The notes below the pieces were generated by a model. It did not search any database. It saw only the letters and a list, made by a program, of their open reading frames with translations, and was not told the DNA's origin. A program made the translations under genes and the position numbers. 64,000 nt of DNA from Marinibacterium anthonyi (GTDB lineage: Bacteria > Pseudomonadota > Alphaproteobacteria > Rhodobacterales > Rhodobacteraceae): the NCBI GenBank assembly GCA_003217735.2, contig CP031585.1, positions 4,017,501 to 4,081,500 of the forward strand, written 5' to 3'. Positions 29,332-39,000 of the stretch are shown piece by piece (the stretch's first letter is position 1; each line of letters opens with the position of its first letter).

Positions 29332-30416
29332 CCAAATCCCTTCCCTCCGGCCCGCTTCCTGCCGGATCCGTGATCGGCATTCTCGGCGGCGGCCAGCTGG
29401 GCCGCATGTTGTCGATGGCGGCGGCGCGCCTTGGCTATCGCTGCCACATCTTCGAACCGGCCGCCAATCCGCCCGCCGGCCAGGTGGCCGAGGCGGTGAC
29501 CACCGCGGCCTACGAAGACGCCGACGCGCTGCGCGCCTTTGCCGAAGCGGTCGACGTGATCACCTACGAATTCGAAAACATCCCCACGGCCGCGCTCGAC
29601 CTGCTGGAAACCCTGCGCCCGATCCGCCCGGGGCGCGAGGCGCTGCGGGTCAGCCAGGACCGGTTGACGGAAAAGACCTGGCTGACGGACCTCGGCCTGA
29701 CCACGGCGCCCTTCGCCGACATCCCGGACCTCGCCGCGCTGGAAACGGCGCTGACCTCCATCGGCACACCGGCCATCCTGAAGACCCGCCGCTTTGGCTA
29801 TGACGGCAAGGGCCAGGTGAAGATCGACGCGCCCGCCCAGGCGGCGGACGCCCTGGCCGAGCTGAAGGGCGCGCCTGCGATCCTGGAAGGCTTCGTGCCC
29901 TTCACCTGCGAAGTCTCTGTCATCGCCGCGCGCGGCACCGACGGGTCGGTTTCGGTCTTCGATCCCGGCCAGAACGTCCACCGCGACGGCATCCTGCGCA
30001 CCACCACCGTGCCCGCTCCCCTGCCTGCCGCGCGGCGCACCGACGCGGTGCTGCTGGCGGGGCGGATCCTGAATGCGCTCGACTACGTGGGCGTTATGGG
30101 GGTCGAACTTTTCGTGACGCCCCAGGGCCTCGTGGTGAACGAAATCGCGCCACGCGTGCATAACTCGGGACACTGGACTCAGGCCGGCTGCGCCGTGGAC
30201 CAGTTCGAACAGCACATGCGCGCGGTCGCCGGCCTGCCCTTGGGCGACGGCCAGCGCCATGCGGACGTGATCATGGAAAACCTGATCGGCGACGACATGG
30301 ACCGCCTTCCCGAGCTGCTGGCAACCCCGGACACCCAGGTCCACCTTTACGGCAAGGCCGAAACCCGTCCAGGTCGCAAGATGGGCCACGTCAATCGCAT
30401 CCAGCGCCCCACCTGA
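29328..30416 (+). CDS. purK: 5-(carboxyamino)imidazole ribonucleotide synthase
   Basis: ATP-grasp enzyme that carboxylates AIR to N5-CAIR with bicarbonate and ATP. 362 residues. N-terminal GVIGILGGGQLGRMLSMAAA-type loop (residues 14-32), then AAYEDADALRAFAEAVDVIT and ENIPTAALDLLE; the ATP-grasp core has ILKTRRFGYDGKGQVKI and ILEGFVPFTCEVSVIAAR, and the end NEIAPRVHNSGHWTQAGC is the family signature. It overlaps the upstream gene by 4 bp and terminates convergent with the PhnM-like gene. Confidence 0.97.
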   Translation: MTKSLPSGPLPAGSVIGILGGGQLGRMLSMAAARLGYRCHIFEPAANPPAGQVAEAVTTAAYEDADALRAFAEAVDVITYEFENIPTAALDLLETLRPIRPGREALRVSQDRLTEKTWLTDLGLTTAPFADIPDLAALETALTSIGTPAILKTRRFGYDGKGQVKIDAPAQAADALAELKGAPAILEGFVPFTCEVSVIAARGTDGSVSVFDPGQNVHRDGILRTTTVPAPLPAARRTDAVLLAGRILNALDYVGVMGVELFVTPQGLVVNEIAPRVHNSGHWTQAGCAVDQFEQHMRAVAGLPLGDGQRHADVIMENLIGDDMDRLPELLATPDTQVHLYGKAETRPGRKMGHVNRIQRPT

Positions 30417-30492
30417 CCGGGACAGACCTGGCCCCTGTTTCTTTCCGACTTCAGATACCCTCCGATCTTGTCGCATGTGATGCTGTCGGATT

Positions 30493-30607
30493 GAGGTATT
30501 TGAGCCAAGAAGAAGCAGCACCGCGCGCCCTTGTCCCGTACGGGGCGCACCGGATCTTGTCTTCTTCTTGGCCCAAGTACCCTCGGGGGTCCGGGGGCAG
30601 CGCCCCC
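30493..30607. repeat. Facing GGTATTT..CCAAGAAGAAG repeats between purK and the phnM-like gene
   Basis: Left copy GAGGTATTTGAGCCAAGAAG (30493-30512) and inverted right copy CTTCTTCTTGGCCCAAGTAC (30561-30580) separated by about 48 bp, which themselves include GTCCCGTACGGGGC. The right copy runs into CTCGGGGGTCC and the GGGGGCAGCGCCCCC mini-palindrome (30593-30607), which abuts the phnM-like stop at 30610. Confidence 0.75.
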
Positions 30608-30609
30608 GG

Positions 30610-31758
30610 CTACGACAGGAACCGCCCCGCGACCTCGCCTGCCATGTAGGCCACCCGCCCCCCGGCAATCGTAGCCCCCAGCCGCCCCGTCTGGGGGTCG
30701 ATCACCACAAGGTCAGCCCGCAGCCCCGCCTCCAGTCGCCCGCGATCTGCCAGCCCCAGCACCCGCGCCGGGCCGTCCGACACCAGCGACCAGGCCGACG
30801 CAAGATCCAGCACACCGTCCTCGGCCAGCCGCCGCGTTGCGCGGCGCATCGACGGGTAGTGATAGTCCGAGGCCAGCGCGTCGCAAAGCCCCTCGGCCAC
30901 CATCGCGAGCGCCGGTACGTTGCCATTGTGCGACCCGCCGCGCACCACGTTGGGCGAACCGAAGACGATGTGATCCCCACCCGCACGCGCGGCCAGCGCG
31001 GCCTCGCGGGTTTCGGGGAATTCCGACACCGCCACGCCGCGCGCGCGCCAGGCGGCCCGCTGGTCTGCCGTGCGATCGTCGTGGCTGCCCATCCGTATGC
31101 CTTGCGTTGTCAGCCGGGCGGTCAGATCGTCCAGTGCCGCCGGCACTTCGGCGCTGCGCGCGTGAAGGTCCAGCATCATGGCGAAATGGGCGTCCGGATT
31201 GCGGCCCGCCTTCAACGCCTGTCCGGTCAGGCGCGGCGGTTTGCGGCCCTCGGCCAGGCGGGCGTGCGGCAGGTGGTCGTTGAAGACGACATAACCGACC
31301 CCCCAGTCCCGCAGCCGCGCCGGAAGGGTCGCGAAATCGTCCAGCAGGTGGGTTTCGAACCGAAGCTGGGGCACCATGTCGGTCAGCAGATCGCCCCGGG
31401 CGTTCTTCAGCGCGCCGAACACCTTGTCGGCGAAATCGAACCCGCGCAGACCGCCTTCCCAGCTCATGAACTGCGCCACCACCGCCGTGGTGATCCCGTT
31501 CGCGGCCAGTTCGGCATCGGCGGCCGCCAGGCCGGTGCCCAGTTCCATCATCGCGCCGCGGCGCGGGGCGAGGTGACGTTCGAACCCGTCGCCATGGGCA
31601 TCCACCAACCCCGGCAGCACAAGGAACCCCGACAGGTCGACCGTGCGCCCCACCGGGTCCGCCACGATATGGCCGTCCGCAAAGGACAGGCGGTCGGTGA
31701 CCAGCCCTTGGCCCGGGCGCAGCACCTGCGCGCCGACCAGGTCCAGCGCCGGGGTCAT
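30610..31758 (-). CDS. PhnM-like amidohydrolase (ribose 1-methylphosphonate triphosphate diphosphohydrolase type)
   Basis: 382 residues; the ATG at 31758 is chosen because GAGGAG lies seven bases upstream, while an ATG overlapping the previous stop (31773) is also possible. Amidohydrolase-fold metal residues appear as VDAHGDGFERHLAPR (HxH-like), FNDHLPHARLAEG, MGSHDDRTADQRAAWRARG, and ASDYHYPSM, the set typical of PhnM. PhnM hydrolyses a phosphonate triphosphate intermediate in C-P lyase pathways, but no other phn gene is in the window, so it may belong to a distant cluster or have another substrate. It overlaps or directly follows the EamA transporter gene. Confidence 0.88.
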   Translation of the reverse strand: MTPALDLVGAQVLRPGQGLVTDRLSFADGHIVADPVGRTVDLSGFLVLPGLVDAHGDGFERHLAPRRGAMMELGTGLAAADAELAANGITTAVVAQFMSWEGGLRGFDFADKVFGALKNARGDLLTDMVPQLRFETHLLDDFATLPARLRDWGVGYVVFNDHLPHARLAEGRKPPRLTGQALKAGRNPDAHFAMMLDLHARSAEVPAALDDLTARLTTQGIRMGSHDDRTADQRAAWRARGVAVSEFPETREAALAARAGGDHIVFGSPNVVRGGSHNGNVPALAMVAEGLCDALASDYHYPSMRRATRRLAEDGVLDLASAWSLVSDGPARVLGLADRGRLEAGLRADLVVIDPQTGRLGATIAGGRVAYMAGEVAGRFLS

Positions 31759-31769
31759 CGCCACACTCC

Positions 31770-32597
31770 TCATCGCCGGATGGCCAGAACGATGCCGCCC
31801 AGCACGAGCGCCGCGCCGGTCAGCAGTTGCAGCGATACCGTCTCGCCCAGCAGGGCCGCGCCGGACAACAGCGCGATCACCGGCACGCTCAGCTGCAGGA
31901 CGGCGGCCAGGCCGGTGTCGATCCGGGGCAGGATGCTGTACCAGGCCGCATAGCCCAGCCCCGAGGTCACCGCGCCGGACACCACCGCAAGCAGCAGGCC
32001 CGCGCCGGTGACGGGCCCGCCCGCCGAGATCAGGGCGACCAGCCCCACCGGCACGACCGCCATCACGAAGTTCGCCGCCGTCCCGGCCAGCGCGTCGGGT
32101 TCGGCCCGGCCCATCAGCGTATAGGCGCCCCAGCCGATCCCGGCGGCGACCATCAGGGCTGCGGCCAGCGGATCGACCGCCACGCCCCCGCGGGGCCAGA
32201 GCACGGTGACCAGCCCGCCAAAGGCAATGGCGGCGCCCGCCATCTGGCGCCCACTGGCGGGCGCGCCGCGCAGGGCGGCCCAGGCGAACATCGAGATCTG
32301 AACGACACCGAACAGGATCAGCGCCCCGATCCCGGCATCCAGCGCCCGGTAGGCCAGCGAAAAGCCCACCATGTAGACCGCCAGCGCCAGGGCGGACCGC
32401 CAGCGCCCCGCCGTGGCCATCGGCAGGCGCCCGCCGCGCATCAGGACGAGGGCAGTCAGCATCACCGCGCCGGACAGGACGCGGAGCGCGGCAAAGGTTT
32501 CGGGCCCGATGGCACCGCTGTCGACGGCAAGCCGGTTCAGGATCGAATTCGCCGCGAAGGCAATCATCGTGAGGCAGATCGGAAGGACAAGTCGCAT
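31770..32597 (-). CDS. EamA/DMT-family transporter
   Basis: 275 residues with about ten hydrophobic helices in two EamA repeats (about 5-130 and 145-275). N-terminal LVLPICLTMIAFAANSILNR and SGAIGPETFAALRVLSGAVM are typical of drug/metabolite exporters; the second repeat ends TGAALVLGGIVLAIRR. It is transcribed ahead of the PhnM-like gene, the two overlapping or touching, which suggests a joint role (efflux or uptake of the phosphonate-like substrate is only a guess). Confidence 0.9.
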   Translation of the reverse strand: MRLVLPICLTMIAFAANSILNRLAVDSGAIGPETFAALRVLSGAVMLTALVLMRGGRLPMATAGRWRSALALAVYMVGFSLAYRALDAGIGALILFGVVQISMFAWAALRGAPASGRQMAGAAIAFGGLVTVLWPRGGVAVDPLAAALMVAAGIGWGAYTLMGRAEPDALAGTAANFVMAVVPVGLVALISAGGPVTGAGLLLAVVSGAVTSGLGYAAWYSILPRIDTGLAAVLQLSVPVIALLSGAALLGETVSLQLLTGAALVLGGIVLAIRR

Positions 32598-32633
32598 GAG
32601 GGTCCCGTTAAACGCAAATGGACGGCTTGGAAA

Positions 32634-32978
32634 TCATCCTGAAGCATCCGTCGCGACATCGTGGGTCTTGGAGGCGTGGGTCTGGGCATCGCGGAGCATG
32701 GCATGGGTCAGCGCGGCGCGCACGATGTCCCGGGGCGGCAGGCCGGTGTCCCGGCACAGCGCCTTGACCCGGGCCAGGACAGGTCCCGGCAATTGCAGCG
32801 CCAGGCGGCGGGCCTGCGGGGGCGCGGGATCGGCGGCAGCGAGGTCGGGCAAGGCCTGTTCGACCGCCCGGCGCAGCGCGTCGGCCAGGCTGCGACCCCG
32901 GGCGCGACGGCGCAGCCAGCGGATCTGGCCCTCGCTCAGCGGGACGGACAGCGAAGCGCGGGGATCCTTGCGGGACAT
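32634..32978 (-). CDS. Tandem ribbon-helix-helix-like hypothetical protein
   Basis: 114 residues from the ATG at 32978. Two similar segments can be seen: residues 8-43 (ASLSVPLSEGQIRWLRRRA.. RSLADALRRAVEQAL) and 57-95 (RRLALQLPGPVLARVKALCR..LPPRDIVRAALTHAM). Each reads as a short beta strand followed by two helices, the ribbon-helix-helix plan, so one chain could act as a ready-made RHH dimer. No known family name comes to mind. Strongly basic first half. No toxin partner sits next to it; the neighbours are an EamA transporter and, divergent, the sodium:alanine symporter. Confidence 0.6.
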   Translation of the reverse strand: MSRKDPRASLSVPLSEGQIRWLRRRARGRSLADALRRAVEQALPDLAAADPAPPQARRLALQLPGPVLARVKALCRDTGLPPRDIVRAALTHAMLRDAQTHASKTHDVATDASG

Positions 32979-33275
32979 GCGGGTGGCTCTCTGGACGTGG
33001 GGGCGTTGCTGGCCACCACCGTTACGCAATCGCACGGCCGTCCGGAAGGGGACGGTGAACGCCGCGGGACGGATAAACCACGCCGGACCGGGGCGGATCG
33101 GGGCGGATCGGGGCGATCAGGCCTGGAAGGCGCGGCGACAGGCAACTTTTTATGACTTTTATTCAGGCACTTCGCCGCAAAATCCCGTGGGCCGGCAAAT
33201 AACCCGCACGGATTTCGCGTCAACCTGTGGCAGGGTTAACCGCACCGGCACAACCAGTTAACAAGGAGGGCCGCA

Positions 33276-34703
33276 GTGGGCATCCTCGATACGATTTTCA
33301 ATGGCATCAACGACTTGACCTGGGGATGGGCGCTTATCCCCTTCCTGGTCGTGCTCGGCCTGTTCTTCACTGTGGCCAGTGGCTTCGTGCAGCTGCGGTT
33401 TTTCGGACGCATGTTCACGGTCCTGACGGGGGACGAGGAAAGCGCGGACCCCAACAAGATCTCGGCCCGCGAGGCGCTTCTGGTTTCGGTCGGCGGCCGG
33501 GTCGGCGGCGGCAACATCGCCGGCGTCGCGGTGGCGATCACGGCGGGCGGTCCGGGGGCCGTGTTCTGGATGTGGGCCATCGCGCTGGTCGGCATGTGTT
33601 CGTCGCTGATCGAGGCGACGCTGGCGCAGCTGTACAAGCGCACCGAGGCGAACGGCGATTACCGGGGCGGTCCGGCGCGGGCGATCATCCACGGGCTGGG
33701 CGAGAATTACCGCTGGCTGGCGGTGATCTACGCGGTCTGCCTGATCGCGTCCTTCGCGATCGGGTTCAACGCGTTCCAGGGCAATACGGTGGCCGGCGCG
33801 GCGCTGGACAGCCTGCATGTTCCGCGTCTGTGGACCGGGGTGGCCCTGGCCGTGGCGACCGGGTTCATCGTCTATGGGGGGATCCACCGGATCGCCAAGG
33901 TGGCCGACGTGATCATCCCGATCATGGCGATCGGCTATATCGGCCTGGCGCTGGTGATCATCGTGATGAACATCGTGGACCTGCCGGCGGTGATCGTGGA
34001 CATCGTGTCCAACGCCTTCGGCTTCCGCGAAGCGGTCGCGGGCGGCATGGGCGCGGCCATCGCGCAGGGCCTGCGGCGCGGGCTGTTTTCCAACGAGGCG
34101 GGGCTGGGATCGGCGCCCAACGTGGCGGCGACGGCCTATGTGAAGCACCCGGTGAGCCAGGGCATCACGCAAAGCTTCTCGGTCTTCATCGACACGATCG
34201 TGATCTGTTCCTGCACCGCGTTCATCATCCTGCTGGGAGATGTCTATCAACCCGGTGCCGAAGGGATCGACGGGGTGAAGCTGACGCTGGACAGCATGGA
34301 CAGCCACGTCGGAGGCTGGGTCGAATACTACCTGACCGGGGCGATCCTGCTCTTTTCCTTCTCGTCGATCATGTACAACTACTACCTGGGCGAGAACGCG
34401 CTGACCTTCATGACCGAGAACCCCGTGGCGCTGCATGTCCTGCGGCTGGCGATCATGGGAATCGTGTTCCTGGGGGCCACGGCGCCCGGGGCGACGGCGG
34501 TCTTCTCGTTCTCGGATCCGATGATGGGGATCCTGGCGGTGGTGAACCTGCTGGCGCTGATGATGCTGTTCCCGCAGGCGCTGCGGGTGATCAACGACTT
34601 CCGCGATCAGTTGCGGGCCGGGGTTCAGAAACCGGTGTTCGATCCCAAGAAGTTCCCGGACCTGGACACCGATCCGACCGCCTGGCCGGACGCGCCGAAG
34701 TAA
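33276..34703 (+). CDS. Sodium:alanine symporter (AGCS family)
   Basis: 475 residues with around ten to eleven membrane helices. Characteristic AGCS blocks: LFFTVASGFVQLRFFGRMFT near the N-terminus, the conserved VGGRVGGGNIAGVAVAITAG (substrate/Na+ site), GPGAVFWMWAIALVGMCSSL with EATLAQLYKRTEANG, and RRGLFSNEAGLGSAPNVAAT. It imports alanine or glycine with Na+. A GGAGGG-type ribosome site (CAAGGAGGGCC) precedes the GTG start. It ends convergent with groEL across a 387-bp gap holding a double hairpin. Confidence 0.95.
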   Translation: MGILDTIFNGINDLTWGWALIPFLVVLGLFFTVASGFVQLRFFGRMFTVLTGDEESADPNKISAREALLVSVGGRVGGGNIAGVAVAITAGGPGAVFWMWAIALVGMCSSLIEATLAQLYKRTEANGDYRGGPARAIIHGLGENYRWLAVIYAVCLIASFAIGFNAFQGNTVAGAALDSLHVPRLWTGVALAVATGFIVYGGIHRIAKVADVIIPIMAIGYIGLALVIIVMNIVDLPAVIVDIVSNAFGFREAVAGGMGAAIAQGLRRGLFSNEAGLGSAPNVAATAYVKHPVSQGITQSFSVFIDTIVICSCTAFIILLGDVYQPGAEGIDGVKLTLDSMDSHVGGWVEYYLTGAILLFSFSSIMYNYYLGENALTFMTENPVALHVLRLAIMGIVFLGATAPGATAVFSFSDPMMGILAVVNLLALMMLFPQALRVINDFRDQLRAGVQKPVFDPKKFPDLDTDPTAWPDAPK

Positions 34704-34707
34704 GGCG

Positions 34708-34845
34708 TCAGACCCACCCGTCCGGAATGGCGGGAAGAACGTACCCGGTCGTCGCGGCGGTGTCCGCCGCGACAGCCGGATCCGGGGCAAGCCCGCGTGT
34801 GGCAAGGGCGATGCAGATGCAGGCGAAGAGGAGGAAGGCGCGCAT
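34708..34845 (-). CDS. Possible 45-residue secreted peptide
   Basis: MRAFLLFACICIALATRGL looks like a signal peptide, with a possible cleavage near AVAAD, leaving about 18 residues ending PAIPDGWV. There is no good ribosome site and the AGCS stop is only 5 bp from its stop codon, so it may be a chance frame. Included because the signal-peptide pattern is clean. Confidence 0.3.
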   Translation of the reverse strand: MRAFLLFACICIALATRGLAPDPAVAADTAATTGYVLPAIPDGWV

Positions 34846-34957
34846 GGGTCTGGTTCCGGGATCTGTCTTGTGTCGAGGTCCGGCGGCAGGTGCGCCGGTG
34901 TGCATTCCTCATAGCAGCGGTACCGCCCGGGATTCTGTGAACCAGGTCTCACATGCC

Positions 34958-35007
34958 AGATTTTTCGACGAAAAATCTTGATCCGAGATTTTTCCAGGGA
35001 AAAATCT
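34958..35007. repeat. Double AT-rich hairpin element, copy 2
   Basis: AGATTTTT-CGACG-AAAAATCT (34958-34978) and AGATTTTT-CCAGGG-AAAAATCT (34986-35007), both perfect 8-bp stems joined by TTGATCCG-like spacer. Identical arms to the first hairpin at 25617. Located between convergent genes. Confidence 0.8.
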
Positions 35008-35036
35008 TTCCCCTCCCCACCCCGAAAGACAAACGA

Positions 35037-35064
35037 AAAAAGGGGCCGCCAAGGCGACCCCTTT
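35037..35064 (-). terminator. Rho-independent terminator of groESL
   Basis: Read on the minus strand: AAAGGGGTCGCC-TT-GGCGGCCCCTTTTTTCG, about 30 bp after the groEL stop. Strong GC stem followed by a T-run, a classical intrinsic terminator. Confidence 0.9.
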
Positions 35065-35090
35065 CGATGATCCAGACAGGATCGGCGTGA

Positions 35091-36734
<1,644 letters not shown>

Positions 36735-36790
36735 TTATCTCCTGCGTTGGAATTCCTGGGATCAGCGAATAGTCAGACGAGCCGGGGCTT

Positions 36791-37102
36791 TCAGGCCGCC
36801 TTGGCTTCGGCTGCGGCTTCGATGATGCCGAGGATGTCGCTTTCTTTCATGATCAGCAGCTCCTGGCCGTCGATCGAAACTTCGGTGCCCGACCATTTGC
36901 CGAAGAGCACCTTGTCGCCTTCAGCGACACCCATCGGGATCAGTTCGCCGCTGTCCTTGCGGGCACCTTCGCCGCATGCGACGATGATGCCTTCTGCCGG
37001 CTTTTCCTTGGCGCTGTCGGGAATGATCAGACCGCCCTTGGTCTTTTCGTCGCCTTCGACGCGGCGCACGAGAACGCGGTCATGAAGAGGTTTGAATGCC
37101 AT
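36791..37102 (-). CDS. groES: Co-chaperonin GroES
   Basis: 103 residues forming the heptameric lid for GroEL. Seen: [20 protein letters not shown] (residues 3-22), the mobile loop [18 protein letters not shown], and [20 protein letters not shown] with a C-terminal EAAAEAKAA extension slightly longer than the E. coli protein. AAGGAGCT is 6-7 bases before the ATG. First gene of the heat-shock operon, with a HrcA operator in its leader. Confidence 0.98.
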   Translation of the reverse strand: MAFKPLHDRVLVRRVEGDEKTKGGLIIPDSAKEKPAEGIIVACGEGARKDSGELIPMGVAEGDKVLFGKWSGTEVSIDGQELLIMKESDILGIIEAAAEAKAA

Positions 37103-37158
37103 CTTTGCAGCTCCTTAAGCTCAAAGTTTGTCTCTCGCCCTCACTCCCCGGAGGGCGG

Positions 37159-37185
37159 TTATCACTCACACGGGGCGAGTGCTAA
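37159..37185. promoter_or_regulatory. CIRCE element (HrcA operator) of groESL
   Basis: TTATCACTC-N9-GAGTGCTAA, the standard inverted repeat bound by the HrcA repressor (consensus TTAGCACTC-N9-GAGTGCTAA, one base different), 56 bp upstream of groES. It starts at about the predicted transcription start, so bound HrcA would block initiation and be released on heat shock. hrcA itself is not in the window. Confidence 0.93.
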
Positions 37186-37192
37186 TGCGCCG

Positions 37193-37221
37193 GAGATAGA
37201 CGGGGCAACCGAACCTGTCAA
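37193..37221 (-). promoter_or_regulatory. Predicted groESL promoter
   Basis: On the minus strand: TTGACA (37216-37221), 17 bp, TATCTC (37193-37198), placing the start at about 37186, right beside the CIRCE. The overlapping CTTGCAT and CCCCGTCT also resemble a heat-shock sigma factor promoter, so dual control is possible. Confidence 0.6.
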
Positions 37222-37571
37222 TATGCAAGCCCCCAAATTTTGACCTCCTCCGGCGTTGCAGCGGGCGCGCCCGGCGCCCGTTCCTGCATGAGGGCCAGAT
37301 ATGTGCCCGCAATCCGTCCACAACCCCACCGGACCGGGACAATGACTGCGCCGGCGAACATGTGCTGACCCCGGCAGGCCGGCGGTCGGTTGTTGCGCGA
37401 TTGCCGTGCCCTCCGCGCGTTCAGACAACGCGCGCCCCTGCAAACGCCGGGCTTTCGCTGGGCTTTCGCTGGGCCTTCGCAACGCGGCTATCCCTTGCCA
37501 AGCCCTTGAACTGCGGTCCACATGGGCACATGGCGCGACATCTGGGTTGGCGCCGCAAGAGAAAGCCCGCC
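37222..37571. other. 350-bp region between the groESL promoter and the EamA gene
   Basis: No gene supported. It has three 11-bp tandem units GGGCTTTCGCT (37449-37480, last one shortened and altered) and a GC-rich stretch that leaves open frames on both strands but no ribosome site except those discussed for the EamA gene. Confidence 0.5.
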
Positions 37572-38504
37572 ATGCCCCGGCCCGCCGCCCCTATCGCCGT
37601 CCCCGCCACGTCCCCGTCCCATGTCAGTGCGCATGACCAGCAGGCCCAGAACCTCAAGGGCATCGTGCTGATGGCGCTTGGCTTCTTCTCGCTCGCGGCC
37701 TGCGACACCCAGGCCAAGCTGCTGACGGCCGAACTGCCGCCTTTCCAGGTCGCCTGGTTCCGCCAGCTGGGCCTGCTGATCGGCGTGCTGGCGCTGCTGG
37801 CCGTCCGGGGCCCGGGCCTGCTGCGCAGCGCGCGGCCCGTCATCCAGATCGGACGCGGCCTGACCGCTGCGGCCTCGGCGGCGTTCTTCATCTATGGCGT
37901 GGGCTTCGTGCCGCTGGCGGATGCGGTCGCGGTAACCTTCATCTCGCCCTTCATCGTCACCATCCTGGGCGCGGTGATGCTGGGCGAACACGTGGGCCTG
38001 CGCCGCTGGATCGCCGTTGCCGTGGGGTTCATCGGCATGCTGATCGTGATCCGCCCCGGCATGGGCGTCTTTCACCCCGCCATCTTCTTCATCGTCGGCG
38101 CCGCCTGCACCTTCGGGTTCCGCCAGGTGCTGTCGCGCTGGCTGTCGGGCGCCGACGGGGTGATGACCACCGTCGCCTACACCTCGATCAGCTCCAGCCT
38201 CGTGCTGTCGTTCGTGCTGCCCTTCGTGTGGGAAACGCCGGACAGCCTGCGGGTCTGGGCGATCTGCGCCGGCATGGCGATCTGCGCGGGCCTGGGCGAG
38301 GTGTTCATCATCCGCGCGCTGGACATCGGCCAGGCGGTCGCGCTGGCGCCGGTGCATTACACCATGATCCTGTGGGGGTCGTTCTATGGCTACCTGATCT
38401 TCGGCGAACTGCCGGACCTGTGGACCATCGTTGGCTGCGCGATCATCGTGGCGTCCGGGCTTTACACGGTGCACCGCGAACGCCTGCGCCGCGCCGAGGG
38501 CTGA
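37572..38504 (+). CDS. EamA/RhaT-type DMT transporter
   Basis: 310 residues from the ATG at 37572; an in-frame ATG at 37530 is also possible and neither has a strong ribosome site. About ten membrane helices in two EamA repeats: GIVLMALGFFSLAACDTQAK and LPPFQVAWFRQLGLLIGVLA in the first, GVMTTVAYTSISSSLVLSFV and ALDIGQAVALAPVHYTMILW in the second, where the end LPDLWTIVGCAIIVASGLY closes the domain. Substrate unknown. The next gene begins 3 bp after its stop, suggesting an operon with the VOC protein. Confidence 0.9.
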   Translation: MPRPAAPIAVPATSPSHVSAHDQQAQNLKGIVLMALGFFSLAACDTQAKLLTAELPPFQVAWFRQLGLLIGVLALLAVRGPGLLRSARPVIQIGRGLTAAASAAFFIYGVGFVPLADAVAVTFISPFIVTILGAVMLGEHVGLRRWIAVAVGFIGMLIVIRPGMGVFHPAIFFIVGAACTFGFRQVLSRWLSGADGVMTTVAYTSISSSLVLSFVLPFVWETPDSLRVWAICAGMAICAGLGEVFIIRALDIGQAVALAPVHYTMILWGSFYGYLIFGELPDLWTIVGCAIIVASGLYTVHRERLRRAEG

Positions 38505-38507
38505 ACC

Positions 38508-38867
38508 GTGACCCTGGGGCGGCTGATCATCTACACGAAGAAGATGGACGAAATGGTCGCCTTCTACCGCACCCATTTCGGCTATGCCCCACGCACCGAT
38601 CCAGCCGACCGGATTGTCGAGCTGATCCCGGAGGCGGGCGGCGCGCACCTGCTGCTGCATCCGGCGGGCAAGGCGCAGAAGATGGGGCAGGTCCTGGTAA
38701 AACTGGTCTTCGACGTGGAAGACGTGGCCGCCCGGCGCGATGCGCTGCTGGCCGGCGGTGTCGACGTCGGGCCGCTGCTGGATGGCGGGGGCTATGCCTT
38801 TGCCAACCTCAAGGACCCGTCGGGCAATTCGGTGCAGATCTCGGGCCGCGCCTTTCGGAGGCACTGA
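38508..38867 (+). CDS. VOC (glyoxalase/bleomycin-resistance) family protein
   Basis: 119 residues with one VOC module pair: LGRLIIYTKKMDEMVAFYRT and HFGY at the start, VKLVFDVEDVAARRDALLAGG in the middle, and FANLKDPSGNSVQIS at the end, the usual place for a metal ligand. Only some of the glyoxalase metal residues are obvious, so lyase activity is uncertain; such proteins often bind antibiotics or small aldehydes. It follows the EamA transporter at 3 bp, which might fit a detoxification pair. Confidence 0.85.
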   Translation: MTLGRLIIYTKKMDEMVAFYRTHFGYAPRTDPADRIVELIPEAGGAHLLLHPAGKAQKMGQVLVKLVFDVEDVAARRDALLAGGVDVGPLLDGGGYAFANLKDPSGNSVQISGRAFRRH

Positions 38868-39000
38868 GCCGCGCCATTTCAACCTCTTCTTAACCTGTCG
38901 AACGTTTCCACGGGACAAACGCGGAACAAATCCCTAACAGGATGACGGGGTTGAAGGTGTGCGTTAACCTTCTGTTAAGAATTCTCGGGTGGGACCGGAT

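Larger units (their letters stand above)
34704..35090. other. 387-bp convergent region between the AGCS symporter and groEL
   Basis: Contains a doubtful 45-residue reading frame on the minus strand (34708-34845), the second copy of the double AT-rich hairpin (34958-35007) and the groEL terminator (35037-35064). Nothing else was recognised. Confidence 0.6.
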
